Assembly: GCF_900177535.1 (NCBI RefSeq)
Contig: NZ_FXAJ01000009.1
Location: 1-64,000, forward strand
Reading direction: 5' to 3'
DNA length: 64,000 bases
DNA from: Priestia filamentosa
GTDB taxonomy: Bacteria; Bacillota; Bacilli; Bacillales; Bacillaceae_H
The notes under the pieces were generated by a model. It had not been told where the DNA came from. It ran no database searches and worked only from the letters and a program-made list of their open reading frames with translations. Below, one piece after another: positions 21,110 through 34,478 of the stretch. Position numbers and translations under genes: made by a program. Position 1 is the first letter of the stretch. Each line of letters opens with the position of its first letter.

Positions 21110-24100
21110 TTGACAGGTCAACTAGTTCAGTATGGACGCCACCGCCAACGTAGAAGTTATGCTCGTATCAGTGAAGTTTTAGAATTACCAAACCTCATTG
21201 AAATTCAAACCTCTTCTTATCAATGGTTTCTTGATGAGGGTTTAAGAGAAATGTTCCAGGATATTTCTCCAATTGAGGACTTTACAGGTAGCCTATCTTT
21301 AGAGTTTATCGACTACAGCTTAGGTGAACCAAAGTATTCCGTAGAGGAAGCAAAAGAACGTGATGTAACGTATTCTGCACCTTTACGTGTAAAAGTACGT
21401 TTGATTCATAAAGAAACAGGAGAAGTAAAAGACCAAGAAGTGTTCATGGGAGATTTTCCTCTTATGACAGAAACAGGTACGTTTGTCATCAATGGTGCTG
21501 AACGTGTTATCGTTTCTCAGCTTGTTCGTTCTCCTAGCGTGTATTTCAGTGGAAAAGTAGACAAAAACGGTAAGAAAGGCTATACCGCTACTGTTATTCC
21601 AAACCGTGGAGCTTGGTTAGAGTACGAAACAGACGCAAAAGACGTTGTTTATGTACGTATCGACCGCACGCGTAAACTGCCAGTTACTGTGCTTTTACGT
21701 GCACTTGGATTTGGAACTGATCAAGAAATCATTGATTTACTCGGAGATAATGAATATCTACGAAACACGCTTGAAAAAGACAATACAGAAAACACAGAGA
21801 AAGCTCTATTAGAGATCTATGAGCGTCTACGTCCTGGAGAGCCTCCAACAGTAGAAAATGCTAAAACTCTATTAGTTTCTCGTTTCTTCGATCCAAAACG
21901 CTATGATTTAGCAAATGTTGGACGTTACAAGATTAATAAGAAGCTTCACATCAAGAATCGTTTGTTCAATCAACGTCTAGCAGAAACGCTTGTTGATCCT
22001 GAAACAGGTGAGATTCTTGTTGAAAAAAATACTATCATTGATCGTCGTACACTTGATCGCATTTTACCAATGCTAGAGGGCGGCGTAAACTTCCAGACTC
22101 ATGAGCCAGTAGGCGGAGTTCTTGAAGAAGAAGTATCTCTTCAGTCTATCAAAATCTATGCACCAGGAGACGCAGAAGGTGAGAAAGTTATTAATGTTTT
22201 AGGTAATACTTTCATAGATGAGAGTGTTAAAAACATTACACCTGCTGATATCTTGGCTTCTATAAGCTATTTCTTCAACCTTCTTCACCAAGTTGGAGGA
22301 ACAGACGATATCGACCACTTAGGAAACCGTCGTCTACGTTCAGTTGGAGAATTGCTGCAAAACCAATTCCGCATTGGTCTTTCTCGTATGGAGCGCGTTG
22401 TGCGTGAGAGAATGTCAATTCAAGATACAAATGCAATTACGCCGCAACAATTAATTAACATTCGTCCGGTTATTGCATCAATTAAAGAGTTCTTTGGAAG
22501 CTCTCAGCTTTCACAGTTCATGGACCAAACAAACCCATTAGGTGAGTTAACTCACAAACGTCGTCTTTCTGCATTAGGACCTGGTGGTTTAACACGTGAG
22601 CGTGCTGGTTTCGAAGTGCGTGACGTTCACTACTCTCACTATGGTCGTATGTGTCCGATTGAGACGCCAGAGGGTCCAAACATTGGGCTTATCAACTCAT
22701 TATCTTCTTATGCAAAAGTAAACAAATTCGGATTTATTGAAACTCCGTACCGTCGTGTTGATCCTGAAACAGGAAAAGTCACTGACAGAATTGATTACCT
22801 TACAGCAGATGAAGAAGATAACTATGTAGTTGCACAGGCAAATGCTCGTCTTGGCGACGAAGGTGAATTTTTAGATGAAGAAATCGTATCTCGTTTCCGT
22901 GGAGAAAACACCGTAATGAAGCGTGATCGCATTGATTATATGGATGTATCACCTAAGCAAGTAGTATCTGCTGCAACAGCTTGTATCCCATTCTTAGAGA
23001 ACGATGACTCTAACCGTGCTCTAATGGGAGCGAACATGCAACGTCAAGCAGTACCATTGCTTAAACCAGAAGCACCAATCGTTGGAACAGGTATGGAGTA
23101 CGTATCTGGTAAAGACTCTGGTGCAGCCGTTATTTGTAAACAACCAGGTATTGTAGAGCGCGTTGAAGCAAAACACGTGTGGGTACGTCGTTACGAAGAA
23201 GTAGACGGTCAAATGGTAAAAGGTGACCTTGATAAATATAATATGCTGAAATTCATTCGTTCTAACCAAGGAACATGTTATAACCAACGCCCTATTGTTT
23301 CTGTTGGGGATGAAGTGAAAAAAGGTGAGATTCTTGCTGATGGTCCTTCAATGGACAAAGGTGAGCTTGCTCTTGGACGCAACGTTCTTGTTGGTTTCAT
23401 GACGTGGGATGGTTACAACTATGAGGATGCAATCATCATGAGCGAACGTCTTGTAAAAGATGATGTTTATACGTCTGTTCATATTGAAGAATATGAGTCA
23501 GAGTCTCGTGATACAAAGCTTGGACCTGAAGAAATCACACGTGATATTCCAAACGTTGGTGAAGATGCACTTCGTAATCTTGACGAGCGTGGAATCATTC
23601 GCGTCGGTGCTGAAGTAAAAGACGGAGATCTACTTGTTGGTAAAGTAACGCCAAAAGGGGTAACAGAATTAACAGCAGAAGAACGTCTATTACATGCAAT
23701 CTTCGGTGAAAAAGCACGCGAAGTACGCGATACTTCACTTCGTGTTCCACATGGTGGAGGCGGAATTGTGTTAGATGTGAAAGTGTTTAACCGTGAAGAT
23801 GGTGACGAACTTCCACCGGGAGTAAACCAACTTGTTCGCGCGTACATCGTTCAAAAACGTAAAATCTCTGAAGGGGATAAAATGGCGGGACGACATGGTA
23901 ACAAAGGTGTTATCTCACGCATTCTACCTGAAGAGGATATGCCATATTTACCAGATGGAACACCAATTGATATCATGTTAAATCCATTAGGGGTACCATC
24001 TCGTATGAACATCGGTCAGGTATTAGAGCTTCATCTTGGTATGGCTGCTCGTCAACTTGGCATTCATGTGGCAACTCCTGTATTTGATGGAGCACGTGAG

Positions 24101-24676
24101 GAAGATGTTTGGGCAACAATTGAAGAAGCAGGTATGGCTCGTGATGCGAAGACAGTTCTTTATGACGGCCGTACAGGAGATCCGTTCGACAACCGCGTAT
24201 CTGTTGGTGTCATGTATATGATCAAACTTGCGCACATGGTTGATGATAAACTTCATGCTCGTTCAACTGGACCATATTCACTTGTTACGCAACAGCCACT
24301 TGGAGGTAAAGCTCAGTTCGGTGGACAGCGTTTTGGTGAGATGGAAGTATGGGCACTTGAAGCATATGGTGCTGCTTATACACTTCAAGAAATCTTAACA
24401 GTTAAATCAGACGACGTTGTTGGTCGTGTTAAAACATATGAAGCCATCGTTAAAGGCGAAAACGTTCCAGAACCAGGCGTACCAGAATCATTTAAAGTAT
24501 TAATTAAAGAGCTTCAAAGCTTAGGTATGGACGTTAAAATTCTATCTGGCGATGAAAAAGAGATTGATTTCATGGATTCAGAGGATGATCAAGATCAACC
24601 AAATGAAGCTATCATGAATGATGCTCAGCCAGAACCACAGGCACAGCTGCAAAAAGACCCTGTCATAAAAGAGTAG
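21110..24676 (+). CDS. rpoB: RNA polymerase beta subunit
   Basis: RpoB is the 1188-aa beta subunit. The rifampicin-cluster segment [19 protein letters not shown] then [10 protein letters not shown] keeps the residues of the susceptible form at the usual Gln, Asp, His, Arg and Ser positions. The C-terminal part has [15 protein letters not shown] and [21 protein letters not shown] take TTG 21110 as start because GAGGGGTG lies 7 bp upstream and the protein then begins at the conserved [11 protein letters not shown] 21101 is the alternative. rpoC follows in the same operon. Confidence 0.97.
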   Translation: MTGQLVQYGRHRQRRSYARISEVLELPNLIEIQTSSYQWFLDEGLREMFQDISPIEDFTGSLSLEFIDYSLGEPKYSVEEAKERDVTYSAPLRVKVRLIHKETGEVKDQEVFMGDFPLMTETGTFVINGAERVIVSQLVRSPSVYFSGKVDKNGKKGYTATVIPNRGAWLEYETDAKDVVYVRIDRTRKLPVTVLLRALGFGTDQEIIDLLGDNEYLRNTLEKDNTENTEKALLEIYERLRPGEPPTVENAKTLLVSRFFDPKRYDLANVGRYKINKKLHIKNRLFNQRLAETLVDPETGEILVEKNTIIDRRTLDRILPMLEGGVNFQTHEPVGGVLEEEVSLQSIKIYAPGDAEGEKVINVLGNTFIDESVKNITPADILASISYFFNLLHQVGGTDDIDHLGNRRLRSVGELLQNQFRIGLSRMERVVRERMSIQDTNAITPQQLINIRPVIASIKEFFGSSQLSQFMDQTNPLGELTHKRRLSALGPGGLTRERAGFEVRDVHYSHYGRMCPIETPEGPNIGLINSLSSYAKVNKFGFIETPYRRVDPETGKVTDRIDYLTADEEDNYVVAQANARLGDEGEFLDEEIVSRFRGENTVMKRDRIDYMDVSPKQVVSAATACIPFLENDDSNRALMGANMQRQAVPLLKPEAPIVGTGMEYVSGKDSGAAVICKQPGIVERVEAKHVWVRRYEEVDGQMVKGDLDKYNMLKFIRSNQGTCYNQRPIVSVGDEVKKGEILADGPSMDKGELALGRNVLVGFMTWDGYNYEDAIIMSERLVKDDVYTSVHIEEYESESRDTKLGPEEITRDIPNVGEDALRNLDERGIIRVGAEVKDGDLLVGKVTPKGVTELTAEERLLHAIFGEKAREVRDTSLRVPHGGGGIVLDVKVFNREDGDELPPGVNQLVRAYIVQKRKISEGDKMAGRHGNKGVISRILPEEDMPYLPDGTPIDIMLNPLGVPSRMNIGQVLELHLGMAARQLGIHVATPVFDGAREEDVWATIEEAGMARDAKTVLYDGRTGDPFDNRVSVGVMYMIKLAHMVDDKLHARSTGPYSLVTQQPLGGKAQFGGQRFGEMEVWALEAYGAAYTLQEILTVKSDDVVGRVKTYEAIVKGENVPEPGVPESFKVLIKELQSLGMDVKILSGDEKEIDFMDSEDDQDQPNEAIMNDAQPEPQAQLQKDPVIKE

Positions 24677-24720
24677 AGGCAATAAGGGAAAACCTGTAGA
24701 CTAAGAGGGAGGTAGGCCCC

Positions 24721-27700
24721 TTGTTAGATGTAAATAACTTTGAGTATATGAAAATTGGTCTTGCTTCACCTGATAAAATCCGTTCATGGTCTTACGGTGA
24801 GGTTAAAAAACCTGAAACAATTAACTATCGTACATTAAAACCTGAAAAAGATGGTCTCTTCTGCGAGCGCATTTTCGGTCCTCAAAAGGACTGGGAATGC
24901 CATTGCGGAAAATATAAACGCGTTCGTTATAAAGGCGTTGTATGTGACCGTTGTGGTGTAGAAGTAACTCGTGCTAAAGTTCGACGCGAGCGTATGGGAC
25001 ATATCGAGCTTGCAGCCCCAGTTTCACACATTTGGTATTTCAAAGGAATCCCAAGTCGTATGGGTCTTGTATTAGACATGTCTCCACGTGCATTAGAAGA
25101 GATTATTTATTTTGCTTCTTACGTTGTAACAGATACAGGAGATACACCGCTTGAAAAGAAACAGCTTCTTTCTGAGAAAGAATACCGTGCATATCGTGAG
25201 AAGTATGGTCAAACTTTCCAGGCTGCAATGGGTGCAGAAGCTGTTAAAAAAATTCTTCAAGACATTGACTTAAATAAAGAAGTTGAACTTCTTAAAGAAG
25301 AACTAAAAACTGCACAAGGTCAACGTCGTACTAGAGCAATCAAACGTCTAGAAGTATTGGAAGCATTTCGTAACTCTGGAAACCATACAGATTGGATGAT
25401 CCTTGATGTCCTACCTGTTATTCCACCGGAATTACGTCCAATGGTTCAATTAGACGGTGGTCGTTTTGCGACATCTGACTTAAACGATTTATATCGTCGT
25501 GTAATTAACCGTAACAACCGCTTGAAGCGTCTTTTAGACCTTGGTGCTCCAAGCATCATCGTCCAAAACGAAAAGCGTATGTTACAAGAAGCTGTTGATG
25601 CGTTGATTGATAATGGTCGTCGTGGCCGTCCTGTTACAGGACCTGGTAACCGTCCTCTAAAATCACTTTCACATATGCTAAAAGGTAAACAAGGTCGTTT
25701 CCGTCAAAACTTACTTGGAAAACGTGTTGACTACTCTGGTCGTTCCGTTATCGTTGTAGGTCCTAACTTAAAAATGTACCAATGTGGTTTACCAAAAGAA
25801 ATGGCTCTTGAGTTATTCAAGCCGTTCGTAATGAAAGAGCTTGTTGCTCGTGGCTTAGCTCATAACATCAAGAGTGCAAAACGTAAGATTGAACGCGTTC
25901 AATCTGAAGTATGGGACGTTTTAGAATCGGTTATTAAAGAACATCCAGTTCTTCTAAACCGTGCACCTACACTTCATAGACTTGGTATTCAAGCATTTGA
26001 ACCAACTCTAGTAGAAGGTAGAGCAATTCGTCTTCATCCATTAGTGTGTACAGCTTACAATGCAGACTTTGACGGTGACCAAATGGCGGTCCACGTACCA
26101 CTTTCTGCTGAAGCACAAGCTGAGGCACGCATTCTAATGCTGGCTGCCCAAAATATCTTAAACCCGAAAGACGGAAAACCAGTTGTTACGCCGTCTCAGG
26201 ATATGGTATTAGGTAACTACTACCTAACAATGGAGCGTGTTGGCGCTGTTGGAGAAGGAATGACTTTCAAAGATTCAAATGAAGCCATTCTTGCGTACCA
26301 AAATGGTTATGTTCATCTTCATACACGCGTAGCTGTTCAAGCTAGTTCTTTAGACAACCAAACGTTCACTGAAGAACAAAGAAATCAGCTTCTTGTTACA
26401 ACAGTAGGTAAGCTAGTATTCAATGAAATTTTGCCTGATTCGTTCCCTTACATCAACGAACCAACAAGATTCAATCTTGAAAATGAAACACCGAAGAGAT
26501 ATTTCGTTGATAAAGGTGCAAACGTACGTGAATATATTGAATCATTAGAAGCTGTTGATCCGTTCAACAAGAAGATTCTTGGAAATATTATTGCTGAGAT
26601 CTTCAAACGTTTCAAAATTACGGAAACATCTCGTATGTTAGACCGTATGAAAGATCTAGGCTTTAAATATTCTACAAAAGCTGGTATTACAGTCGGTGTA
26701 GCTGATATCGTAGTATTAGGTGAAAAACAAGAGATTCTTGAAGAAGCTCAACATAAAGTAGATAAAGTTCTAAAACAGTTCAAACGCGGTCTTATTACAG
26801 AAGAAGAACGTTACGAACGCGTAATCTCTATTTGGAGTGAAGCGAAAGACGTAATCCAAGGAAAACTAATGGCAACTCTTGACCGAAGCAACTCAATCTT
26901 CATGATGAGTGACTCTGGAGCCCGTGGTAACGCATCTAACTTTACGCAGCTTGCAGGTATGCGTGGATTGATGGCCAACCCATCTGGACGTATCATTGAG
27001 TTACCAATCAAATCTAGTTTCCGTGAAGGATTAACGGTATTAGAATACTTTATCTCGACACACGGAGCTCGTAAAGGTCTTGCCGATACAGCTCTTAAAA
27101 CAGCCGATTCAGGTTACCTTACTCGTCGTCTTGTTGACGTTGCTCAAGATGTTATCGTTCGTGATGACGACTGTGGCACAGATCGTGGGCTTCTTATCCG
27201 TTCTATTAAGGAAGGAACAGAAGAAATCGAGAGCCTTGAAGAGCGCTTAATTGGTCGTTATTCTAGAAAAACTATTAAGCACCCTGAAACAGGCGAAGTA
27301 ATGGCTCGCGAAAACGATCTAATTACAGAAGATATGTCTAAAGCAATTGTTGAAGCAGGTATTGAAGAGGTATGGATTCGTTCTGCGTTCACTTGTAACA
27401 CACGCCACGGCGTATGTAAAAAATGTTATGGACGCAACTTAGCTACAGGTTCACAAGTTGAAGTTGGTGAAGCTGTTGGTATTATCGCTGCCCAGTCTAT
27501 CGGGGAGCCTGGTACACAGTTAACAATGCGTACATTCCATACAGGTGGGGTTGCTGGAGACGATATCACTCAAGGTTTACCTCGTATCCAAGAGCTATTT
27601 GAAGCACGTAATCCTAAAGGTCAAGCGATGATTTCTGAAATTGACGGTACAGTAACAAATATCCGTGAAATCCGCGACCGCCAGCAGGAAATTACAATTC

Positions 27701-28314
27701 AAGGCAGCATTGAATCTAAAACATATACAGCACCATATAATGCTCGCTTAAAAGTAACTGACGGACAATATGTTCTTCAAGGTCAAGAACTAACAGAAGG
27801 TTCTGTAGACCCTAAAGAGTTACTAAAAGTGAAGGATCTTATGGCTGTTCAAGAATATCTATTAAAAGAAGTGCAAAAAGTATACCGTATGCAAGGGGTA
27901 GAAATTGGAGATAAGCACGTTGAAGTTATGGTTCGCCAAATGCTTCGTAAAGTGCGTGTAATGGATTCTGGAGATACAACTGTTCTTCCTGGATCATTAC
28001 TTGATATTCACCAATTTACAGATGCCAACGAAAAAGTATTGCTTGAAGGCAAACGCCCTGCAACAGGTCATCCTGTGTTACTTGGTATTACAAAAGCATC
28101 TCTTGAAACAGACTCGTTCCTTTCTGCTGCATCATTCCAAGAAACAACACGAGTTCTTACAGACGCAGCAATCAAAGGTAAGCGCGATGAGCTTCTTGGC
28201 TTGAAAGAAAATGTTATCATCGGTAAACTTGTGCCAGCTGGTACAGGGATGACACGTTATCGTCAAACAACGCCAAAACCAGCTCAAGACGCTGAGTTTA
28301 TTACTGTAGATTAA
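24721..28314 (+). CDS. rpoC: RNA polymerase beta' subunit
   Basis: The 1197-aa beta' subunit carries the N-terminal zinc site ([19 protein letters not shown]), the catalytic Mg site NADFDGDQM, the bridge-helix and trigger-loop region near [20 protein letters not shown], and the second zinc cluster ending [11 protein letters not shown]. It starts at TTG 24721 behind AGGGAGGTAGG, 44 bp after rpoB. The length is normal for bacilli. Confidence 0.98.
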   Translation: MLDVNNFEYMKIGLASPDKIRSWSYGEVKKPETINYRTLKPEKDGLFCERIFGPQKDWECHCGKYKRVRYKGVVCDRCGVEVTRAKVRRERMGHIELAAPVSHIWYFKGIPSRMGLVLDMSPRALEEIIYFASYVVTDTGDTPLEKKQLLSEKEYRAYREKYGQTFQAAMGAEAVKKILQDIDLNKEVELLKEELKTAQGQRRTRAIKRLEVLEAFRNSGNHTDWMILDVLPVIPPELRPMVQLDGGRFATSDLNDLYRRVINRNNRLKRLLDLGAPSIIVQNEKRMLQEAVDALIDNGRRGRPVTGPGNRPLKSLSHMLKGKQGRFRQNLLGKRVDYSGRSVIVVGPNLKMYQCGLPKEMALELFKPFVMKELVARGLAHNIKSAKRKIERVQSEVWDVLESVIKEHPVLLNRAPTLHRLGIQAFEPTLVEGRAIRLHPLVCTAYNADFDGDQMAVHVPLSAEAQAEARILMLAAQNILNPKDGKPVVTPSQDMVLGNYYLTMERVGAVGEGMTFKDSNEAILAYQNGYVHLHTRVAVQASSLDNQTFTEEQRNQLLVTTVGKLVFNEILPDSFPYINEPTRFNLENETPKRYFVDKGANVREYIESLEAVDPFNKKILGNIIAEIFKRFKITETSRMLDRMKDLGFKYSTKAGITVGVADIVVLGEKQEILEEAQHKVDKVLKQFKRGLITEEERYERVISIWSEAKDVIQGKLMATLDRSNSIFMMSDSGARGNASNFTQLAGMRGLMANPSGRIIELPIKSSFREGLTVLEYFISTHGARKGLADTALKTADSGYLTRRLVDVAQDVIVRDDDCGTDRGLLIRSIKEGTEEIESLEERLIGRYSRKTIKHPETGEVMARENDLITEDMSKAIVEAGIEEVWIRSAFTCNTRHGVCKKCYGRNLATGSQVEVGEAVGIIAAQSIGEPGTQLTMRTFHTGGVAGDDITQGLPRIQELFEARNPKGQAMISEIDGTVTNIREIRDRQQEITIQGSIESKTYTAPYNARLKVTDGQYVLQGQELTEGSVDPKELLKVKDLMAVQEYLLKEVQKVYRMQGVEIGDKHVEVMVRQMLRKVRVMDSGDTTVLPGSLLDIHQFTDANEKVLLEGKRPATGHPVLLGITKASLETDSFLSAASFQETTRVLTDAAIKGKRDELLGLKENVIIGKLVPAGTGMTRYRQTTPKPAQDAEFITVD

Positions 28315-28364
28315 TGTAATCATTTTTTCCCACAGGGATGTCATAAAAAACTTACGAGATTTTG

Positions 28365-28393
28365 TTGACATCCCCTCGGGAGAATGATACTAT
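28365..28393 (+). promoter_or_regulatory. SigA promoter of the str operon
   Basis: A consensus TTGACA at 28365-28370 and TACTAT at 28388-28393 are separated by 17 bp, 50 bp after rpoC. It lies just before the ybxF remnant and should now drive rpsL-rpsG-fusA. Confidence 0.85.
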
Positions 28394-28432
28394 ACAAAAG
28401 GTGCTCCTATCAGTAACCTACTACTTTTATTT

Positions 28433-28651
28433 TATAGAAGTATATTAGGCTCAGATATCATTGTAGGAACGAAGCAAACAGCTCTTGCTTTCCAAAGATG
28501 GTATAGTCAACGATATTGTAATCACTACTTTAAAGAGATCTTTAAAGTTAGTAATTAGAAACAATGTCGCTCTTTTCTATGTTAACTCAGTGAAAAGTGA
28601 AAAAGACTTGTGGGCCCCATTGATGGAACAGCATCTGTTGCCATAATGTAG
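28433..28651 (+). pseudogene. ybxF: Decayed L7Ae-like gene (ybxF/rplGB)
   Basis: In B. subtilis an L7Ae-family K-turn-binding protein gene lies here. The intergenic DNA still codes, in shifting frames, for pieces of it. Near 28433 it reads YRSILGSDIIVGTKQTAL, matching the N-terminal family pattern with IIVGTKQT. A second frame gives DGIVNDIVIT and NNVALFYVNSV. At 28619-28651 it reads IDGTASVAIM and a stop, the usual C-terminus. At least two frameshifts and several lost residues break it and the start codon is gone. No intact copy was seen in the window. Confidence 0.85.
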
Positions 28652-28751
28652 TGAAACGTTTTTGAAATGAAAATTTCAAGAACTTTGTTTTTACTTTTAA
28701 ATGAACCACCTGGATGAGTGGGCTTGAAAAAAGATGAAAGGAGGAAAAACA

Positions 28752-29165
28752 ATGCCTACAATTAACCAATTAGTACGTAAAGGTCGTACTAACAAAGTTC
28801 AAAAATCAGATTCTCCAGCATTAAACAAAGGTTACAACAGCTTCAAAAAAGCTCAAACTAACCTTTCTTCACCACAAAAACGTGGTGTTTGTACTCGTGT
28901 AGGTACAATGACACCGAAGAAACCGAACTCGGCTCTTCGTAAATATGCACGTGTTCGTTTAACAAACGGTATCGAGGTTACTGCTTACATTCCTGGTATC
29001 GGTCATAACTTACAAGAGCATAGCGTAGTGTTAATCCGTGGCGGTCGTGTAAAAGACTTACCAGGGGTACGTTACCACATCGTTCGTGGTGCGCTTGACA
29101 CAGCTGGTGTTGATGGTCGTATGCAAGGCCGTTCTAAATACGGTACTAAACGTCCTAAAAAATAA
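28752..29165 (+). CDS. rpsL: 30S ribosomal protein S12
   Basis: S12 lies at the decoding centre. The 137-aa protein begins [12 protein letters not shown] and contains [15 protein letters not shown], with the lysine of the streptomycin-sensitive form, and [11 protein letters not shown]. The start is ATG 28752 behind AAAGGAGG; an upstream in-frame GTG adds only six residues. It heads the str operon. Confidence 0.98.
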   Translation: MPTINQLVRKGRTNKVQKSDSPALNKGYNSFKKAQTNLSSPQKRGVCTRVGTMTPKKPNSALRKYARVRLTNGIEVTAYIPGIGHNLQEHSVVLIRGGRVKDLPGVRYHIVRGALDTAGVDGRMQGRSKYGTKRPKK

Positions 29166-29180
29166 TTTAACTATAACTAA

Positions 29181-29675
<495 letters not shown>

Positions 29676-29728
29676 GATTTTTACTACTATAAAAACCATT
29701 CTTAAAAAAAGGAAGGAGAAGTACCAAG

Positions 29729-31807
29729 ATGGCAAGAGAGTTCTCCTTAGAAAATACTCGTAATATTGGTATCATGGCACATATTGATGCCGGAAAAACA
29801 ACAACTACCGAGCGTATCCTTTTTTACACTGGTCGTATCCACAAAATCGGTGAAACTCATGAAGGAGCTTCACAAATGGACTGGATGGAGCAGGAGCAAG
29901 AACGTGGTATCACAATCACTTCTGCTGCGACGACAGCTCAATGGAAAGGTAACCGTGTAAACATCATCGATACTCCAGGACACGTAGACTTCACTGTTGA
30001 AGTTGAACGTTCTCTTCGTGTACTTGATGGTGCGGTAGCTGTTCTTGACGCACAATCTGGAGTAGAGCCACAAACTGAAACAGTTTGGCGTCAGGCTACT
30101 ACTTATGGAGTTCCACGTGTAGTATTCGTTAACAAAATGGATAAACTAGGCGCGGACTTCTTGTACTCTGTAGGCACTTTGAAAGATCGTTTAGGTGCAA
30201 ATGCGCATCCTATCCAACTTCCAATTGGTGCTGAAGATGCATTCGAAGGTATCATCGACTTAGTAGAAATGAAAGCTTACTTCTACGAAGATGACCTAGG
30301 TACTCGTGCTGAAGCTCGTGAGATTCCTGAAGAATACAAAGAGCAAGCTGATGAATATCGTGCTAGCCTTGTTGAAGCAGTTGCAGATCTTGACGAAGAG
30401 CTAATGATGAAGTATCTAGAAGGTGAAGAACTAACAACTGATGAATTAAAAGCTGCAATCCGTCAAGGAACTTGTAGTGTTGATTTCTACCCAGTTATCT
30501 GTGGTTCTGCCTTCAAAAACAAAGGTGTTCAATTAATGCTTGATGCAGTAATCGACTACCTTCCAGCTCCAACTGATGTACCAGCGATCACAGGTACTGT
30601 ACCTGGTACTGAGGAGGAAGTAACACGTGAATCTTCTGATGAGGCGCCATTCTCAGCGCTTGCGTTCAAAGTTATGACAGATCCTTACGTTGGAAAACTA
30701 ACGTTCTTCCGCGTATACTCTGGAACATTGAACTCAGGTTCTTACGTTAAGAACTCAACAAAAGATAAGCGTGAGCGTGTAGGTCGTATCCTACAAATGC
30801 ACGCAAACCACCGCGAAGAAATTTCAACAGTTTACGCTGGAGATATCGCTGGTGCAGTAGGTCTTAAAGATACGTCAACTGGTGATACTCTATGTGACGA
30901 AAAGAATCTTGTTATTCTTGAGTCTATGGAATTCCCAGAGCCAGTTATCCACGTAGCTATCGAGCCTAAATCAAAAGCTGACCAAGATAAAATGGGTACA
31001 GCTCTTGCTAAGCTTGCTGAGGAAGATCCAACATTCCGTACTCGTACTGATAATGAGACTGGTCAAACGATCATCTCAGGTATGGGTGAGCTTCACCTTG
31101 ATATTCTTGTTGATCGTATGAAACGTGAATTCAAAGTAGAAGCTAACGTTGGTGCTCCACAAGTAGCTTATCGTGAAACTTTCCGCAGTTCTGCTCAAGT
31201 AGAAGGAAAATTCGTACGTCAGTCTGGTGGTCGTGGTCAATATGGTCACGTTTGGATCGAATTCTCACCAAACGAAGAAGGCGCTGGATTTGAATTTGAA
31301 AATGCAGTTGTCGGTGGGGTTGTACCTCGTGAGTACATTCCAGCAGTTCAAGCAGGTCTTGAAGATGCATTAGATAATGGTGTTGTTGCTGGATACCCTC
31401 TAATTGACATTAAGGCGAAGCTTTATGATGGTTCTTACCATGATGTGGATTCAAATGAAATGGCGTTCAAAATTGCCGCTTCAATGGCACTTAAAAACGC
31501 TGCTTCAAAATGTAGTCCAGTAATTCTTGAGCCTTTAATGAAAGTTGAAGTTGTTATCCCTGAAGAATATATGGGAGACATCATGGGTGATGTTACTTCT
31601 CGTCGTGGACGCGTTGAAGGTATGGAAGCTCGCGGACCAGCTCAAGTTGTACGTGCATTCGTACCTCTTGCTGAGATGTTTGGTTATGCAACTGCATTAC
31701 GTTCAAACACTCAAGGTCGCGGAACTTACACAATGCACTTCGATCACTACGAAGAGATTCCAAAATCACTTGCTGAAGAAATCATCAAAAAAAATAAAGG
31801 TGAATAA
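29729..31807 (+). CDS. fusA: Elongation factor G
   Basis: EF-G drives translocation and, with RRF, ribosome recycling. The 692-aa protein has the G1 motif [14 protein letters not shown]3 DTPGHVDFT and G4 NKMDKLGAD, followed by domains II-V including [11 protein letters not shown]. The start ATG 29729 follows AAGGAAGGAG. It is the third gene of the str operon. Confidence 0.98.
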   Translation: MAREFSLENTRNIGIMAHIDAGKTTTTERILFYTGRIHKIGETHEGASQMDWMEQEQERGITITSAATTAQWKGNRVNIIDTPGHVDFTVEVERSLRVLDGAVAVLDAQSGVEPQTETVWRQATTYGVPRVVFVNKMDKLGADFLYSVGTLKDRLGANAHPIQLPIGAEDAFEGIIDLVEMKAYFYEDDLGTRAEAREIPEEYKEQADEYRASLVEAVADLDEELMMKYLEGEELTTDELKAAIRQGTCSVDFYPVICGSAFKNKGVQLMLDAVIDYLPAPTDVPAITGTVPGTEEEVTRESSDEAPFSALAFKVMTDPYVGKLTFFRVYSGTLNSGSYVKNSTKDKRERVGRILQMHANHREEISTVYAGDIAGAVGLKDTSTGDTLCDEKNLVILESMEFPEPVIHVAIEPKSKADQDKMGTALAKLAEEDPTFRTRTDNETGQTIISGMGELHLDILVDRMKREFKVEANVGAPQVAYRETFRSSAQVEGKFVRQSGGRGQYGHVWIEFSPNEEGAGFEFENAVVGGVVPREYIPAVQAGLEDALDNGVVAGYPLIDIKAKLYDGSYHDVDSNEMAFKIAASMALKNAASKCSPVILEPLMKVEVVIPEEYMGDIMGDVTSRRGRVEGMEARGPAQVVRAFVPLAEMFGYATALRSNTQGRGTYTMHFDHYEEIPKSLAEEIIKKNKGE

Positions 31808-31847
31808 TTGATTTTCACGCTTTATTCAAGTATAACTACTTATGTAG

Positions 31848-31882
31848 GCTGTGAAAGTGGAGCATCCTCCCTTTCACGGCAT
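31848..31882 (+). other. Hairpin in the fusA-tuf gap
   Basis: GGCTGTGAAAGTGGAG can pair with CTCCCTTTCACGGC around CATC, with one bulge. No T tract follows, so it is not a terminator; it may be a processing or regulatory structure in the tuf leader. Confidence 0.4.
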
Positions 31883-31927
31883 TCCATATGAAAAAATAGA
31901 TCTTATATACTTAAGGAGGATTTTAGA

Positions 31928-33118
31928 ATGGGTAAAGAAAAATTCGACCGTTCCAAAACACATGCTAATATCGGCACAATTGGTCACGTTGACCATGGTA
32001 AAACAACTCTAACTGCTGCTATTTCTACAGTACTTCATAAGAAATCTGGTACTGGTACTGCAATGGCATACGATCAAATCGATGGTGCTCCAGAAGAGCG
32101 CGAACGTGGAATCACAATCTCAACTGCACACGTTGAGTATGAAACTGACAGCCGTCACTATGCACACGTTGACTGCCCAGGACATGCTGACTATGTTAAA
32201 AACATGATCACTGGTGCTGCACAAATGGACGGAGCTATCCTAGTAGTATCTGCTGCTGATGGCCCAATGCCACAAACTCGTGAGCATATCCTTCTTTCTC
32301 GTAACGTAGGTGTACCATACATCGTTGTATTCTTAAACAAATGTGACATGGTAGACGACGAAGAGCTTCTTGAATTAGTAGAAATGGAAGTACGTGACCT
32401 TCTTTCTGAATACGACTTCCCTGGTGACGATGTACCAGTAATCAAAGGTTCAGCTCTTAGAGCTCTTGAAGGAGACGCTGACTACGAAGCTAAAATCTTC
32501 GAACTTATGGATGCTGTTGATAGCTACATCCCAACTCCAGAGCGTGACACTGACAAACCATTCATGATGCCAGTTGAGGACGTATTCTCAATCACTGGTC
32601 GTGGTACAGTTGCTACTGGACGTGTTGAGCGTGGACAAGTTAAAGTCGGTGACGAAGTTGAAATCATCGGTCTTCAAGAAGAAAACAAAAAGACTACAGT
32701 TACAGGTGTAGAAATGTTCCGTAAGCTTCTTGACTATGCTGAAGCTGGAGACAACATTGGTGCTCTTCTTCGTGGGGTTGCTCGTGAAGATATCCAACGT
32801 GGTCAAGTACTTGCTAAACCAGGTACTATCACTCCACACAAAAAGTTCAAATCAGAAGTTTATGTTCTTTCTAAAGACGAAGGTGGACGTCATACTCCAT
32901 TCTTCTCTAACTACCGTCCTCAGTTCTACTTCCGTACAACTGACGTAACTGGTATCGTTGTTCTTCCAGAAGGCGTAGAAATGGTTATGCCTGGAGACAA
33001 CACTGAAATGACTGTTGAGCTTATCTCAACAATCGCGATCGAAGAAGGTACTCGCTTCTCTATCCGTGAAGGCGGACGTACTGTTGGATCAGGCGTTGTT
33101 TCAACAATCATCGAGTAA
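31928..33118 (+). CDS. tuf: Elongation factor Tu
   Basis: EF-Tu delivers aminoacyl-tRNA to the ribosome. The 396-aa protein has G1 [12 protein letters not shown]3 [13 protein letters not shown]4 [11 protein letters not shown] and domains II and III ending [11 protein letters not shown]. The start ATG 31928 follows AAGGAGG. It closes the str operon and is followed by a strong terminator. Confidence 0.98.
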   Translation: MGKEKFDRSKTHANIGTIGHVDHGKTTLTAAISTVLHKKSGTGTAMAYDQIDGAPEERERGITISTAHVEYETDSRHYAHVDCPGHADYVKNMITGAAQMDGAILVVSAADGPMPQTREHILLSRNVGVPYIVVFLNKCDMVDDEELLELVEMEVRDLLSEYDFPGDDVPVIKGSALRALEGDADYEAKIFELMDAVDSYIPTPERDTDKPFMMPVEDVFSITGRGTVATGRVERGQVKVGDEVEIIGLQEENKKTTVTGVEMFRKLLDYAEAGDNIGALLRGVAREDIQRGQVLAKPGTITPHKKFKSEVYVLSKDEGGRHTPFFSNYRPQFYFRTTDVTGIVVLPEGVEMVMPGDNTEMTVELISTIAIEEGTRFSIREGGRTVGSGVVSTIIE

Positions 33119-33130
33119 TCGATAATATAA

Positions 33131-33160
33131 AAAGACGAGCTTTAAAGCTCGTCTTTTTTT
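33131..33160 (+). terminator. Terminator after tuf
   Basis: AAGACGAGCTTT pairs perfectly with AAAGCTCGTCTT and continues into eight T. It ends the str operon; the S10 operon has its own promoters. Confidence 0.93.
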
Positions 33161-33243
33161 TATGTCTATACCTTGTTTCTACTATATAAATAGAAGAAAA
33201 CTAATTTTACAAGTAATTCCTTTCATATTTCTTCTTTCATTAC

Positions 33244-33272
33244 TTGAATTGATAGGCTAACGTATGTATAAT
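33244..33272 (+). promoter_or_regulatory. Candidate upstream promoter of the S10 operon
   Basis: TTGAAT at 33244-33249 and TATAAT at 33267-33272 are separated by 17 bp. Confidence 0.65.
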
Positions 33273-33311
33273 AGAAAAAGTGTAAGAGACCGAAAACATA
33301 TAAAAAAAGTC

Positions 33312-33340
33312 TTGCAATGCAGGTGTTTTTTCTATATAAT
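33312..33340 (+). promoter_or_regulatory. Proximal SigA promoter of the S10 operon
   Basis: TTGCAA at 33312-33317 and TATAAT at 33335-33340 are separated by 17 bp, 135 bp before rpsJ. The leader between it and rpsJ contains a GC-rich segment (CGGCCGCTTTGCCACGGCG, about 33392-33410) that could fold. Two promoters in tandem suit a very highly expressed operon. Confidence 0.8.
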
Positions 33341-33417
33341 AGCTAATGTTGGTCTTTCAATGCGATGATGTAGGAGGTTGCTGACACACCCGGCCGCTTT
33401 GCCACGGCGAGTGGTGA

Positions 33418-33783
<366 letters not shown>

Positions 33784-33818
33784 TAAATAAAACCTAACAA
33801 TTACAGGAGGTGTGACAA

Positions 33819-34448
33819 ATGACCAAAGGAATCTTAGGAAAGAAAATCGGTATGACACAAGTATTTGCTGAAAATGGTGAGCTTATCCCAGTAACAGTAA
33901 TCGAAGCTGCTCCAAACGTAGTAGTTCAAAAGAGAACTGTAGAAACTGACGGATATGAAGCTATCCAATTAGGTTTTGATGACCTACGCGAAAAGCTAGC
34001 TAACAAACCTAAAAAAGGCCATTTCGAAAAAGCTAATACTGCTCCTAAGCGCTACACTCGTGAACTTCGCGACGTGAACGTGGAGGAATACGAAGTTGGT
34101 CAGGAAGTCAAAGTTGATATTTTTGCAGAAGGTGACGTAATTGATGTGACAGGTACGTCTAAAGGGAAAGGTTTCCAAGGTGCTATCAAGCGTCATAACC
34201 AATCTCGCGGACCTATGTCTCATGGTTCCCACTATCACCGTAGCCCGGGTTCAATGGGTCCAGTTGATCCAAACCGCGTTATGAAAGGTAAAGCATTACC
34301 TGGACAAATGGGTGGCGAACGCGTTACTGTACAAAACTTATCAATCGTGAAAGTTGATACAGAGCGTAATCTTCTTTTAGTAAAAGGTAATGTACCTGGA
34401 TCTAAAAAATCACTAGTAGTAGTGAAAAGCGGAGTTAAAGTAAAATAA
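33819..34448 (+). CDS. rplC: 50S ribosomal protein L3
   Basis: L3 is an early 50S assembly protein reaching the peptidyl-transferase centre. The 209-aa protein begins [16 protein letters not shown] and has the loop [17 protein letters not shown] that contains the conserved central extension. The start follows AGGAGGTGTG. Confidence 0.98.
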   Translation: MTKGILGKKIGMTQVFAENGELIPVTVIEAAPNVVVQKRTVETDGYEAIQLGFDDLREKLANKPKKGHFEKANTAPKRYTRELRDVNVEEYEVGQEVKVDIFAEGDVIDVTGTSKGKGFQGAIKRHNQSRGPMSHGSHYHRSPGSMGPVDPNRVMKGKALPGQMGGERVTVQNLSIVKVDTERNLLLVKGNVPGSKKSLVVVKSGVKVK

Positions 34449-34478
34449 AACACTCTTCTAGGAAAGGAGGAATAACCA

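Noticed and set aside
22500-22620. Rifampicin resistance in rpoB
   Set aside because: The key Gln, Asp, His, Arg and Ser positions carry the susceptible-type residues; the Gly in NPLGEL is at a naturally variable position.
28900-28950. Streptomycin resistance in rpsL
   Set aside because: The KPNSALRK and LPGVRYH motifs are wild type.
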